Origin: Bradyrhizobium sp. SZCCT0231
GTDB taxonomy: Bacteria > Pseudomonadota > Alphaproteobacteria > Rhizobiales > Xanthobacteraceae
Length of the DNA: 64,000 nt
NCBI RefSeq assembly: GCF_018130245.1
Contig: NZ_JAFCKP010000001.1
Coordinates: 1,302,001-1,366,000 of the forward strand
Reading direction: 5' to 3'
Both the position numbers and the translations under genes were made by a program. Below, piece after piece: positions 55,394 through 64,000 of this stretch; within the stretch, counting starts at the first letter, position 1; the number at the start of each line of letters is the position of its first letter. The notes under the pieces were generated by a model that was not told where the DNA came from, did no database searches, and saw nothing but the letters and a program-made list of their open reading frames with translations.

Positions 55394-56614
55394 ATGAAGC
55401 ATAGCATTTCGGCCATGTTGCTTGGCACGGCGTTGGCCTTGGGCGCGGCGGGCGGCGCGGCCGCGCAGGACAAGAACGTCAAGATCGGCGTGCTAACGGA
55501 CAATTCGGGACTGTATGCCGACCTCGGCGGTCCCGGCTCGACCGTGGCGGCGCAGATGGCGATCGAAGATTCCGGGCTCGCGGCCAAGGGCTGGAAGCTG
55601 GACCTGATCTCCGCGGACCACCAGAACAAGCCCGACATCGGCAGCACGATTGCGCGGCAGTGGATCGACGTCGAGAAGGTCGACATCTTCATGGACGTGC
55701 TGAACTCAGGCGTCGCGCTGGCGGTCAACAATATCGTCAAGGAGAAGAACTCGATCCTGATCGATACGGGCGCGGCGACCTCGGACCTCACCAACGCGCA
55801 GTGCTCGCCGAACACGATTCACTGGGTCTACGACACCTACATGCTGGCCAACAGCACCGGGCAGGCGCTGGTGAAGGCCGGCGGCGACACCTGGTACTTC
55901 CTGACCGCCGACTACGCCTTCGGCCATGCGCTTGAGCGCGACACCGCCGCGGTCGTGGTCAAGTCGGGCGGCAAGGTGATCGGCACCGTCAGGCACCCGC
56001 TCAACACCGCCGACTTCTCCTCCTTCCTGCTCCAGGCGCAGGCCTCGAAGGCCAAGATCGTGGGCATGGCGAATGCCGGCGGCGACACCACCAACACGAT
56101 CAAGCAAGCGGCGGAGTTCGGCATCGTCTCGGGCGGCCAGAAGCTCGCGGGGCTCCTGCTGTTCATCACCGACGTCCATGCGCTCGGATTGAAGGTGGCC
56201 CAGGGACTGAACTTCACCGAGACCTTCTACTGGGACCTGAATGACGGCACTCGCGCCTTCTCCAAGCGCTTTTCCGAGCGCATGAAGAACAAGGCGATGC
56301 CTTCGATGGTGCAGGCCGGCGTCTATTCGGGCCTGCTCCACTATTTCAAGGCGCTCGAGGCGATGGGCGGCAACCCGCATGACGGGGCCAAGGTGGTCGC
56401 CAAGATGAAGGAGATGCCGACGGACGATCCGCTGTTCGGCAAGGGAACGATCCGCGTGGACGGTCGCAAGCTTCATCCCGCCTATCTGTTCGAGGTCAAG
56501 AAGCCCGAGGAATCCAAGGGGCCCTGGGACTATTACAAGCTGGTCGGCACGACGGCTGCGGATCAGGCGTTCCGGCCGCTGTCCGAGAGCGTCTGTCCGC
56601 TTGTGAAGAAGTAG
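55394..56614 (+). CDS. livK: periplasmic branched-chain amino-acid-type binding protein LivK
   Basis: A 406-residue type I periplasmic binding protein. Residues 1-24 are a signal peptide ending AAGGAAA-Q. The mature protein opens VKIGVLTDNSGLYADLGGPGS, a common start of urea, amide or aromatic-acid binding relatives of LivK. Its true ligand is therefore uncertain. GGAG before ATG 55394 fits. Confidence 0.9.
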   Translation: MKHSISAMLLGTALALGAAGGAAAQDKNVKIGVLTDNSGLYADLGGPGSTVAAQMAIEDSGLAAKGWKLDLISADHQNKPDIGSTIARQWIDVEKVDIFMDVLNSGVALAVNNIVKEKNSILIDTGAATSDLTNAQCSPNTIHWVYDTYMLANSTGQALVKAGGDTWYFLTADYAFGHALERDTAAVVVKSGGKVIGTVRHPLNTADFSSFLLQAQASKAKIVGMANAGGDTTNTIKQAAEFGIVSGGQKLAGLLLFITDVHALGLKVAQGLNFTETFYWDLNDGTRAFSKRFSERMKNKAMPSMVQAGVYSGLLHYFKALEAMGGNPHDGAKVVAKMKEMPTDDPLFGKGTIRVDGRKLHPAYLFEVKKPEESKGPWDYYKLVGTTAADQAFRPLSESVCPLVKK

Positions 56615-56696
56615 TAACGGTGACGATGCGGGCCGGCGCGCAAACGGCGCCGGCTTGCTCTTGAGGAACGACGAAAAGGGACCGGGTGCGGGATCG

Positions 56697-57560
56697 ATGC
56701 AGGCTCTCTACGCTCAGCTACTGGTGGGACTGATTAACGGCTCGTTCTACGCGCTGCTCAGTCTCGGGCTTGCCGTGATCTTCGGCATGCTCAACATCAT
56801 CAATTTCGCCCATGGCGCGCTCTACATGATGGGCGCCTTCGTCGCCTATTTCCTGCTCAACCTCGGCGGCATCAATTACTGGTGGGCCTTGCTGCTGGCT
56901 CCCATCATCGTCGGTATCTTCGGCATGATCCTGGAACGGACCATGCTGCAGTGGCTGACGGGGCTCGACCATCTCTATGGTTTGCTGCTGACCTTCGGCA
57001 TCGCGCTGATCGTGCAGGGCCTGTTCCAGAACTACTTCGGCTCCTCGGGCCTGCCTTACGCCATTCCGGATCAGCTCAGGGGCGGCATGAATCTCGGCTT
57101 CATGTTCCTGCCCGTCTATCGCGGCTGGGTCGTCGTGTTCTCGCTGGTGGTGTGTCTTGCCACCTGGTTCCTGATCGAGAAGACGCAGCTCGGCGCTTAC
57201 CTGCGCGCCGCCACCGAAAATCCGACGCTGGTCCGTGCCTTCGGCATCAATGTGCCGCGCATGATCACGCTGACCTACGGCCTCGGTGTCGGCCTTGCGG
57301 CGCTCGCCGGCGTGCTCTCGGCGCCGATCAACCAGGTGCGGCCGCTGATGGGCGCGGACCTCATCATCGTCGTGTTCGCGGTGGTGGTGATCGGCGGCAT
57401 GGGATCGATCATGGGCTCCATCATCACCGGCTTCGCGCTCGGCGTGATCGAGGGCCTGACCAAATATTTCTACCCCGAGGCCTCCAACACCGTCGTGTTC
57501 GTGCTGATGGTGCTGGTGCTGCTGGTGAAGCCGACGGGATTGACGGGAAGGGCGGCCTGA
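56697..57560 (+). CDS. livH: branched-chain amino-acid ABC permease LivH
   Basis: A 287-residue inner-membrane permease with about eight helices. GLAVIFGMLNIINFAHGALYM and LRAATENPTLVRAFGINVPRM (EAA-like loop region) are typical of LivH. It ends one base before livM. Confidence 0.94.
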   Translation: MQALYAQLLVGLINGSFYALLSLGLAVIFGMLNIINFAHGALYMMGAFVAYFLLNLGGINYWWALLLAPIIVGIFGMILERTMLQWLTGLDHLYGLLLTFGIALIVQGLFQNYFGSSGLPYAIPDQLRGGMNLGFMFLPVYRGWVVVFSLVVCLATWFLIEKTQLGAYLRAATENPTLVRAFGINVPRMITLTYGLGVGLAALAGVLSAPINQVRPLMGADLIIVVFAVVVIGGMGSIMGSIITGFALGVIEGLTKYFYPEASNTVVFVLMVLVLLVKPTGLTGRAA

Positions 57561-57561
57561 G

Positions 57562-58530
57562 ATGACAACCCTGACGGACGATACGCTGCCTGCAACCCCG
57601 CGCGCGATGCGCGACGAGATGATCGTATTCGCAGTGATGGCGCTGCTGTTGGCGTCGGTCCCGTTCACGGGAGTCTATCCGTTCTTCGTGATGCAGGCGC
57701 TGTGCTTTGCGCTGCTCGCCTGCGCCTTCAATCTTCTGATCGGCTATGGCGGCCTGTTGTCGTTCGGCCATGCGATGTTCTTGGGGACAGCCGGCTATTG
57801 CAGCGCGCATGCGCTGAAGGTGTGGGGGCTGCCGCCGGAGCTCGGCATTCTCGTCGGCATCGCCGCGGCTTTCGTGCTCTCGATCGTCACCGGCTACATC
57901 TCGATCCGTCGCCAGGGCATCTATTTCTCGATGATCACGCTGGCGCTGTCGCAGCTCTTGTACTTCATCTATCTCCAGGCCCCGTTCACCCATGGTGAGG
58001 ACGGCATCCAGGGCATCCCGCAGGGACACATGTTCGGCGTCCTCGACCTCTCCAAGCCGACGGTCCTGTATTACGTCGTGCTGGTCGGCTTCCTCGCCGG
58101 CTTCCTGCTGATCTTCCGCATCATCAACTCGCCGTTCGGTGAGGTGCTGAAGGCGATCCGCGAGAACGAGCCGCGGGCAATCTCGCTCGGTTACCGCACC
58201 GACCAGTACAAATTCCTGGCGTTCGTTCTGTCGGGGACGCTGGCCGGCTTTGCCGGCGCGCTGAAAGTGTTCGTGGCGCAGAACGCCTCGCTCACCGACG
58301 TGCACTGGTCGATGTCGGGCGAGGTCGTGCTGATGACGCTGGTCGGCGGTCTCGGCACCATTTTCGGCCCCGTGGTCGGCGCCTTCGTGATCATCGCCAT
58401 GCAGCAATATCTGGCGAGCTTCGGCCAGTGGGTGACGGTGATCCAGGGCGCGATCTTCGTGATCTGCGTGCTCACCTTCCGCCGCGGCGTCATCGGCGAA
58501 ATCGCGCATTACTTCCGGCGATCGCTCTAA
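57562..58530 (+). CDS. livM: branched-chain amino-acid ABC permease LivM
   Basis: A 322-residue permease with about nine helices. FNLLIGYGGLLSFGHAMFLG and VLKAIRENEPRAISLGYRT are the conserved LivM blocks. With livG, livF, livK and livH it completes a five-gene operon in the order livGFKHM. Confidence 0.94.
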   Translation: MTTLTDDTLPATPRAMRDEMIVFAVMALLLASVPFTGVYPFFVMQALCFALLACAFNLLIGYGGLLSFGHAMFLGTAGYCSAHALKVWGLPPELGILVGIAAAFVLSIVTGYISIRRQGIYFSMITLALSQLLYFIYLQAPFTHGEDGIQGIPQGHMFGVLDLSKPTVLYYVVLVGFLAGFLLIFRIINSPFGEVLKAIRENEPRAISLGYRTDQYKFLAFVLSGTLAGFAGALKVFVAQNASLTDVHWSMSGEVVLMTLVGGLGTIFGPVVGAFVIIAMQQYLASFGQWVTVIQGAIFVICVLTFRRGVIGEIAHYFRRSL

Positions 58531-58627
58531 GTAGCTGATTTGAAATCGGTTTACCGGTCGCTTGAAAGTGGTGGATGATCCGGCTCCGCGGGCGTGAGAT
58601 GACACGCGCGCGGATCGAAAATGGTCT

Positions 58628-58645
58628 ATGACAGTTTTGTGACGG
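58628..58645 (-). promoter_or_regulatory. PHO box before the DUF47-pit operon
   Basis: On the minus strand the sequence is CCGTCACAAAACTGTCAT. It matches the PHO-box consensus CTGTCATAAAACTGTCAT at 16 of 18 positions, and the second half-site is perfect. It lies 42 bases before the first gene. In Sinorhizobium the orthologous operon is repressed by PhoB at such a box. Confidence 0.75.
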
Positions 58646-58687
58646 CCCTGACGGGGCCTGGCCATTTCCAACCGGTAGCCTATCCCC

Positions 58688-59332
58688 ATGATGCGATGGT
58701 TTCGTGCGTTCCTGCCCAAGGAAGAACGGTTCTTCGACCTGTTCGACCGGCATGCCCAGACGGTGATCCAGGGCGCGATCGCGCTCCAGGGCATGCTCAA
58801 TGGGGGCGAGGAGACGCCGGTCTATTGCCAGCGCGTCAACCAGTTCGAGAACGATGCCGACAACATCACCCGTGAGGTGCTGACGGCGGTGCGCCGCACC
58901 TTCATCACCCCGTTCGACCGCGGCGACATCAAGAACCTGATTACCTCGCTGGACGATGCCATCGACCAGATGCAGCAGACGGCCAAGGCCGTGATGCTGT
59001 TCGAGGTTCGCAGCTTCGAACCTCCCATGCGCGAGATCGGCGGGCTCCTGATCGAATGCGCCAATCTGGTCGGCCGCGCACTGCCGTTGATGCAATCGAT
59101 CGGCCCGAACGTCGCCATGCTGTCCGCCATCACCGAAGAGCTCGGCAAGCTGGAGGGCCGGGTCGACGATCTCCACGACATCGGCCTGAAGGAGCTGTTC
59201 CTCAAGCATCGCGAGGGCAATGCGATGGACTTCATCGTCGGCGTCGAGATCTACGACCACCTCGAGAAGGTGGCCGATCGCTTCGACGACGTCGCGAACG
59301 AGATCAACAGCATCGTCATTGAGCAAGTTTAG
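58688..59332 (+). CDS. DUF47/PhoU-like accessory protein of Pit
   Basis: A 214-residue, mostly helical protein. EERFFDLFDRHAQTVIQGAIALQ begins the first PhoU-like helix and IYDHLEKVADRFDDVANEINSIV ends the second, with the acidic EKxxDR metal-binding pattern. It is the rhizobial OrfA of orfA-pit and probably tunes the phosphate transporter. pit starts 14 bases later. Confidence 0.9.
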   Translation: MMRWFRAFLPKEERFFDLFDRHAQTVIQGAIALQGMLNGGEETPVYCQRVNQFENDADNITREVLTAVRRTFITPFDRGDIKNLITSLDDAIDQMQQTAKAVMLFEVRSFEPPMREIGGLLIECANLVGRALPLMQSIGPNVAMLSAITEELGKLEGRVDDLHDIGLKELFLKHREGNAMDFIVGVEIYDHLEKVADRFDDVANEINSIVIEQV

Positions 59333-59346
59333 GGCAGGGCCGCGCC

Positions 59347-60351
59347 GTGGATGCTGCGTTGGGTCTTCCCGTCCTGGTCGGCTTGATCGCCGTCGCCCTG
59401 CTGTTCGATTTCCTGAACGGCCTGCACGACGCCGCCAATTCGATCGCGACCATCGTCTCGACCCGCGTGCTGCGGCCGCAATTCGCGGTGTTCTGGGCCG
59501 CCTTTTTCAATTTCATCGCCTTCCTGGTGTTCGGGCTGCATGTCGCCCAGACCATCGGCACCGGCATCATCGATCCCGCGGTCGTCGACGCCCAGGTGAT
59601 CTTCGCAGCGCTCGTCGGCGCCATCGTCTGGAACCTCGTGACCTGGGCGCTCGGCATCCCGTCCTCGTCCTCGCACGCGCTGATCGGCGGGCTGGTCGGC
59701 GGCGGCATGGCCAAGGCGGGGATCTCGGCCGCGGTGTGGAGCGGACTGTCCAAGACGGTGCTGGCGATCGTGCTGTCGCCGCTGGTCGGCTTCCTGCTCG
59801 CAATGATGCTGGTGGCGATCGTGTCCTGGGCCTCGGTGCGCTCGACGCCATTCGCGGTCGATCGCGCCTTCCGCATCCTGCAATTCGCCTCCGCCTCGCT
59901 TTATTCGCTCGGCCATGGCGGCAACGACGCGCAGAAGACCATGGGCATCATCGCGGTGCTGCTCTATTCGCAAGGCCATCTCGGCAGCGACTTCTCGGTA
60001 CCGTTCTGGGTCGTGCTGTCCTGCCAGGCGGCGATGGCGCTGGGCACGCTGATGGGCGGCTGGCGCATCGTCCGCACCATGGGCCTGCGCATCACGAAAT
60101 TGACGCCGATGCAGGGCTTTTGCGCCGAGACGGGGGGCGCCGCGACCCTGTTCATGGCGACCTATCTCGGGGTTCCCGTCTCGACCACCCACACCATCAC
60201 CGGTGCCATCGTCGGCGTCGGCGCCGCCCGCCGCGTCTCGGCAGTCCGCTGGAACGTCGCCAGCTCGATCGTCTATGCCTGGGTGATCACGATCCCGGCC
60301 TCGGCCATCGTCGCGGCGCTGACCTGGTGGGTGGTCCAGGTCGTCAGGTAA
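59347..60351 (+). CDS. pit: low-affinity inorganic phosphate transporter Pit
   Basis: A 334-residue membrane protein with about ten helices. Both PiT signatures are present: [21 protein letters not shown] and [11 protein letters not shown]. It imports metal-phosphate with protons. GTG 59347 with AGGGCAGGG upstream is the start. Its end overlaps the converging sugE by 8 bases. Confidence 0.95.
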   Translation: MDAALGLPVLVGLIAVALLFDFLNGLHDAANSIATIVSTRVLRPQFAVFWAAFFNFIAFLVFGLHVAQTIGTGIIDPAVVDAQVIFAALVGAIVWNLVTWALGIPSSSSHALIGGLVGGGMAKAGISAAVWSGLSKTVLAIVLSPLVGFLLAMMLVAIVSWASVRSTPFAVDRAFRILQFASASLYSLGHGGNDAQKTMGIIAVLLYSQGHLGSDFSVPFWVVLSCQAAMALGTLMGGWRIVRTMGLRITKLTPMQGFCAETGGAATLFMATYLGVPVSTTHTITGAIVGVGAARRVSAVRWNVASSIVYAWVITIPASAIVAALTWWVVQVVR

Positions 60352-60658
60352 CCAGCTTCAGCCCGGCAATCCCGGCGACGATCAGGGCGATGCTGGCAAG
60401 GCGGAAGGCCGTTGCCGGCTCGCCGAACAGGAAGATGCCGAGCGTCGCGGTGCCGACCGCGCCGATGCCGGTCCAGACCGCATAGGCGGTTCCGACGGGA
60501 AGTGATTTGAGCGCAAGCCCGAGCAGGATGACGCTGCCGGCCATGGCCGCCAGCGTGATCGCGGACGGAACAAGCCTGGTGAAGCCCTCGGTGTATTTCA
60601 AGCCGATCGCCCAGGTGATCTCGAGAAGACCGGCGACAAACAGGATGCTCCAGGCCAC
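60344..60658 (-). CDS. sugE: SMR family guanidinium exporter (Gdx/SugE)
   Basis: A 104-residue protein with four helices. Glu13 in [16 protein letters not shown] is the central proton/substrate carboxylate, and W-A-x-x-L-K is the motif that separates Gdx/SugE from EmrE. It exports guanidinium. GTG 60658 with GGAGGG six bases upstream is the start. The mRNA leader is a guanidine-II riboswitch, which supports the substrate. Confidence 0.93.
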   Translation of the reverse strand: MAWSILFVAGLLEITWAIGLKYTEGFTRLVPSAITLAAMAGSVILLGLALKSLPVGTAYAVWTGIGAVGTATLGIFLFGEPATAFRLASIALIVAGIAGLKLVT

Positions 60659-60729
60659 GACGACCCTCCATTCCAGGCAGGGTCGTCCCCGCGGCTAATG
60701 TGCTGATGGACGGGGAGGCCGTCCTCCCC
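60659..60729 (-). promoter_or_regulatory. guanidine-II (mini-ykkC) riboswitch of sugE
   Basis: On the minus strand GGGGAGG-ACGG-CCTCCCC (60712-60729) and, 19 bases later, GCGGGG-ACGA-CCCTGC (60677-60692) form two hairpins whose tetraloops fit ACGR, each closed by G-C. GACGACCCT of the second hairpin can instead pair with AGGGTCGTC, which covers the GGAGGG ribosome site. Ligand binding to the hairpins would free that site. Confidence 0.88.
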
Positions 60730-60732
60730 AAG

Positions 60733-60760
60733 ACTGATATATCCATACTGATATATCCAT
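60733..60760. repeat. 14-base tandem duplication upstream of the riboswitch
   Basis: ACTGATATATCCAT occurs twice in direct tandem. On the minus strand each copy gives GGATATATC with TATATC as a possible -10 box about 10-25 bases before the riboswitch, so the duplication may double a promoter element. Confidence 0.8.
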
Positions 60761-60845
60761 GGGCCGATATGGGGCTGGCCGAAGGGCTCCGCAATCGCCA
60801 AATGAGGCTTGATCAGGCCCGTTTTCCCTGCCACACGCTCCCGCC

Positions 60846-62468
60846 ATGTCCGACATCGCCACCACCACAGCCGAATCGCCGGCCCGTTCCCCGCTTGCCG
60901 CTGAAGTGGCGCGGCGGCGGACCTTTGCGATCATCTCCCATCCTGACGCCGGCAAGACCACGCTGACCGAAAAGCTGCTGCTGTTCGGCGGCGCCATCAA
61001 CCTTGCCGGCCAGGTCAAGGCCAAGGGTGAGCGGCGCAACACCCGCTCCGACTGGATGAAGATCGAGCGTGAGCGCGGCATCTCGGTCGTGACCTCGGTG
61101 ATGACCTTCGAGTTCGAGGGCCTCGTGTTCAACCTGCTGGACACGCCGGGCCACGAGGACTTTTCGGAAGACACCTATCGCACGCTGACGGCGGTCGATT
61201 CCGCCGTGATGGTGATCGACGCCGCCAAGGGCATCGAGGCGCGCACCCGAAAACTGTTCGAGGTGTGCCGCCTGCGCGACATCCCGATCATCACCTTCAT
61301 CAACAAGATGGACCGCGAGAGCCGCGACGTGTTCGAGCTGCTCGACGAGATCGAGAAGACGCTGGCGCTCGACACCACGCCGATGACCTGGCCGGTCGGC
61401 CGCGGCCGCGACTTCCTCGGCACCTACGACGTCGTCAATGGCGGCGTGCGCCTGCTCGAAGGCGGCGGCGCCAAGACCGGCGCGGCGCAGCAGATCGAGA
61501 TCGAAGAGCTCGCCAAGCTCAACGCCAATCTCGACGTCTCTGCCGTGAAGGACGAGCTGGAGCTCGTCACCGAAGCGTCAAAGCCGTTCGAGCTCGAAGC
61601 GTTCCGCGAAGGCCATCTGACGCCGGTTTATTTCGGCAGCGCGCTGCGCAATTTCGGCGTCGGCGACCTCCTGGAAGGCCTCGGCAAGTTCGCACCCGAG
61701 CCGCGCGCGCAGGACAGCGACCAGCGCAAGGTCGAGGCCACCGATCCCCGCATGAGCGCCTTCGTGTTCAAGATCCAGGCCAACATGGATCCGAACCACC
61801 GCGACCGCATCGCCTTCGCGCGGCTGTGCTCCGGCAAGCTCAGCCGCGGCATGAAGGCCAAGCTGGTACGCACCGGCAAGAGCATGCCGCTGTCGAGCCC
61901 GCAGTTCTTCTTCGCGCAGGACCGGTCGGTCGCGGACGAAGCCTTTGCCGGCGACGTCGTCGGCATTCCCAACCACGGCACGCTGCGCATCGGCGATACG
62001 CTGACCGAGGGCGAGGATTTCAATTTCGTCGGCGTGCCGAGCTTTGCGCCGGAAATCGTCCGCCGCGTCCGTCTGACCGACGCGATGAAGGCGAAGAAGC
62101 TGAAGGAAGCTCTTCAGCAGATGTCGGAAGAGGGCGTGGTACAGGTATTCCGCCCGCGCGATGGCGCGCCGGCGCTGGTCGGTGTGGTCGGCGCGCTCCA
62201 GCTCGACGTGCTCAAGGCGCGGCTGGAGGCGGAATATTCGCTCCCGGTCGAGTTCGAGGTCAGCGAATTCCAGCTGGCGCGCTGGGTCTCCTCGGAGGAC
62301 CGCAAGAAGCTCGACACCTTCATCGCCGCCAATACCTCCAGCATCGCGGACGATGTGGACGGCGATCCCGTGTATCTCGCCAGGAACGAGTTCTACCTCG
62401 GCTACACCAGGGAGCGCGCCGAGGGCATCGAGTTCACCAACGTCAAGGACGTCAAGAAGAAGGGGTAG
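60846..62468 (+). CDS. prfC: peptide chain release factor 3
   Basis: A 540-residue translational GTPase. SHPDAGKTTLTEKLL is G1, ERGISVVTS the switch region, DTPGHEDF G3 and NKMDRE G4. This is the RF3 set that recycles RF1 and RF2 after peptide release. No obvious ribosome site precedes ATG 60846. Confidence 0.95.
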   Translation: MSDIATTTAESPARSPLAAEVARRRTFAIISHPDAGKTTLTEKLLLFGGAINLAGQVKAKGERRNTRSDWMKIERERGISVVTSVMTFEFEGLVFNLLDTPGHEDFSEDTYRTLTAVDSAVMVIDAAKGIEARTRKLFEVCRLRDIPIITFINKMDRESRDVFELLDEIEKTLALDTTPMTWPVGRGRDFLGTYDVVNGGVRLLEGGGAKTGAAQQIEIEELAKLNANLDVSAVKDELELVTEASKPFELEAFREGHLTPVYFGSALRNFGVGDLLEGLGKFAPEPRAQDSDQRKVEATDPRMSAFVFKIQANMDPNHRDRIAFARLCSGKLSRGMKAKLVRTGKSMPLSSPQFFFAQDRSVADEAFAGDVVGIPNHGTLRIGDTLTEGEDFNFVGVPSFAPEIVRRVRLTDAMKAKKLKEALQQMSEEGVVQVFRPRDGAPALVGVVGALQLDVLKARLEAEYSLPVEFEVSEFQLARWVSSEDRKKLDTFIAANTSSIADDVDGDPVYLARNEFYLGYTRERAEGIEFTNVKDVKKKG

Positions 62469-62531
62469 GGGCGCTTGCTCCGCCCATCGCTGCGCGGGCC
62501 ATGCACTCCGCTGCGCAAGCACACCCTCCGC

Positions 62532-62591
62532 TGTCATGCCCCGGCTTGACCGGGGCATCCAGGGCGCCCGGTCAAGCCGGGCGACGACAGT
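62532..62591. repeat. intergenic double hairpin, CCCCGGCTTGACCGGGG type
   Basis: GTCATGCCCCGGCTTGACCGGGGCATCC and GCCCGGTCAAGCCGGGCGACGACAG are two adjacent hairpins. They match the right half of the 6587-6688 family (GCCCGGTCAAGCCGGGC). Confidence 0.75.
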
Positions 62592-62642
62592 GTGCCTGAA
62601 CGCGAGCACGTGAACGCCGCAGGCTTGACGTTGTTGGAGGCA

Positions 62643-63260
62643 ATGCCACCTTCAACTCGTGTGACCCTGCGAGCTCGCATCATGTGGCGCGGCATTCTCG
62701 TTCTCGTCCTGCTGGCAATATCAACCGTCGCCGCCGACGCGCGGCTCCGGCAGATCAATCCGATCCCGTTCTCGCACGAGCCGTGCAGCGTGCTCGACGG
62801 CCGGCCCTGCACGCCGTCTTATTGCAGCCCGCTCGAGCCCGGTCCCTGTATTCCCGAGATCGATTACCCCTACGGCCAGAACCTCCAGCTCACGATCGAA
62901 AGCGTGCCGCCCGACGCCGACCGCGCCAAATACCGGAAGCCAGATCACGATCTTGACACGATCGGCGATCTCTTTGCCGAGCTGCGCAGCTGCTGGTCGC
63001 CGCCATCGAACAATGCGCGTGAGGGCATGCAGATGTCGGTGCGCTTCAGCCTCAACAAGGCGGGTGGCCTGATCGGCCCGCCGCGCCTCACATACGCGAC
63101 CGCGGGCGTGCCGGCCGATACCCGTACGACCTATCTCAACGCCATCAACGCATCGCTGAACGCATGTCTGCCGCTGAAGTTCACCAGCGGCCTTGGCAGC
63201 GCGCTGGCGGGCAGGCCGATCGCGATCCGCTATGTCGACAATCGGCAATCCCCGAACTGA
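62643..63260 (+). CDS. secreted or periplasmic protein with TolA/TonB-C-like domain
   Basis: A 205-residue protein. A signal-type N-terminus (basic LRARIMWR, then GILVLVLLAISTVAADA) is followed by a Cys-rich stretch (PCSVLDGRPCTPSYCSPLEPGPC) and a C-terminal domain (LFAELRSCWSPP, VRFSLNKAGGLIGPP, LNACLPLKF) with the strand-helix pattern of TolA/TonB C-terminal domains. Function unknown. GGAGG before ATG 62643 supports the start; ATG 62682 is an alternative. Confidence 0.7.
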   Translation: MPPSTRVTLRARIMWRGILVLVLLAISTVAADARLRQINPIPFSHEPCSVLDGRPCTPSYCSPLEPGPCIPEIDYPYGQNLQLTIESVPPDADRAKYRKPDHDLDTIGDLFAELRSCWSPPSNNAREGMQMSVRFSLNKAGGLIGPPRLTYATAGVPADTRTTYLNAINASLNACLPLKFTSGLGSALAGRPIAIRYVDNRQSPN

Positions 63261-63310
63261 GCCAGTTATCGCGTTCAGCCCGAGCGGTTCAATCACCGTG
63301 AGAGGTATTC

Positions 63311-64000
63311 TCAGTTCAGTAATTTCCAGTTGCTTAGCTTGCGCACGATCGTGGCTTCAATGTCGTCGATCTGATCGAATTCCTCATAGGTGACCCCATG
63401 GAGATCCGATGGCAGCTTCAGTGGTTTCTTCAGCAGGATGGCCACCCGGTCGAACGCGCGGAATTTGGCGAAGAGCATCCCCATTTCGAAGATGACATTC
63501 TCGCGCGCGCGCGCCGTGAGTTCATCGTCGGTTTGTCCCAAACGCCCCACGTCGTCGGGAGTGGCAAGGATAAAGCCTGCCTTGCACGTTCGGATCAGTT
63601 CCTCCAGCGCCGACAGGATCATCGCTGCATTCTTGTCTTCCCGCAGCAGCACCTTCGGATTGACCCTGTTGTCGCGCAAGATCGACTCCAGTTTCTGCCG
63701 GCTCCTGTCGTCCCGTCCATGCACGATGAAGACGTTGCGGTCGAGCTGAAGCTCCGGATGCGGCGTATGCAAGGCCAGCGCTAGAATATCGGTGTAAGCC
63801 TCAAGAACGCGCTGATCCTCGGGTGAGAACGCCTTGTCCGGGATGTTATTGTGGAAGCAAGCCACTCCAAATGGGTTGCGGCCACGTCCTAATTTGATCG
63901 GGAAGCAGACCATGTTCTGGATCGGGCTATCGCCAAACAACTCGCCGCTTTGTGCATGCGGAAAGATGGTCGGTGTACCCGTGCGGAAGCAATTGCCCGC
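63311..64000 (-). CDS. GAF domain plus PF10137-like TIR domain protein, N-terminus beyond window
   Basis: The minus-strand frame is open to the window end, so the N-terminus is missing. The visible first part (FGDSPIQNMVCFPIKLG, GVACFHNNIPDKAFSPEDQRVLEAYTDILALA) is the end of a GAF domain. From NVFIVHGRDDRSRQKLES on it is the nucleotide-binding TIR-like domain of PF10137, with RENVIFEMGML carrying the expected catalytic Glu and VAILLKKPLKLPSDLHGV the later core. PF10137 includes effectors of CBASS and Pycsar defence. The GAF part suggests a ligand-sensing effector. Partners, if any, lie beyond 64000. Confidence 0.82.
   Translation of the reverse strand, partial: AGNCFRTGTPTIFPHAQSGELFGDSPIQNMVCFPIKLGRGRNPFGVACFHNNIPDKAFSPEDQRVLEAYTDILALALHTPHPELQLDRNVFIVHGRDDRSRQKLESILRDNRVNPKVLLREDKNAAMILSALEELIRTCKAGFILATPDDVGRLGQTDDELTARARENVIFEMGMLFAKFRAFDRVAILLKKPLKLPSDLHGVTYEEFDQIDDIEATIVRKLSNWKLLN

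Overview
The window is high-GC chromosomal DNA from an alphaproteobacterium. Gene content, the branched-chain amino-acid ABC operon, the orfA-pit pair and many intergenic inverted repeats all fit Bradyrhizobium or a close relative in the Nitrobacteraceae. That assignment rests on recognising families and style of sequence, not on a database search. I see no tRNA, rRNA, CRISPR array, transposase or integrase.

Layout. Bases 1-11 kb hold core and metabolic genes: an SDR cut by the window edge, a flavoprotein, a D-threonine-aldolase-type PLP enzyme, uup, yaiI, a MaoC-like protein, an orphan molybdopterin hydroxylase large subunit, ppx/gppA and rlmE. At 11.2-15.6 kb lies a tight catabolic-looking operon (MarR, amidase, APH-type kinase, class III PLP enzyme) behind a perfect palindromic operator. 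From 15.8 to 29.4 kb come a DHA2 exporter, guaB, an MDR reductase, a metallophosphoesterase, MAPEG, rsmB, a cold-shock gene with a clear promoter and long leader, a divergent MFS/HxlR pair and guaA.

Just past guaA (29.4-32.4 kb) is a small accessory patch of visibly lower GC. It holds a TIR domain fused to a right-handed parallel beta-helix of 46-residue repeats, followed by an opposing VapBC toxin-antitoxin pair. This is the best candidate for an undescribed system. A second TIR-type gene, a GAF plus PF10137-like TIR fusion, runs off the right end of the window (63.3-64.0 kb).

From 32.4 to 53.5 kb are serine hydrolases, small regulator cassettes (ArsR with SRPBCC, TetR with a damaged DUF308 gene, a MarR-GNAT fusion), a peptide-deformylase homologue missing two metal ligands, a large SWIM-SNF2 helicase, a ThDP enzyme, an ECF sigma factor, rtcB, a DUF429 nuclease-like protein and redox genes. 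From 53.8 to 62.5 kb are livGFKHM, a PHO-box-controlled DUF47-pit operon, a guanidine exporter behind a guanidine-II (mini-ykkC) riboswitch, and prfC.

Regulation is unusually readable here. Palindromic operators lie in front of most of the small regulator genes (MarR, MarR-GNAT, ArsR, TetR, HxlR, VapB). The TetR site recurs before the neighbouring gene, which suggests a local regulon. At least ten intergenic inverted repeats of several families fill the gaps between operons.
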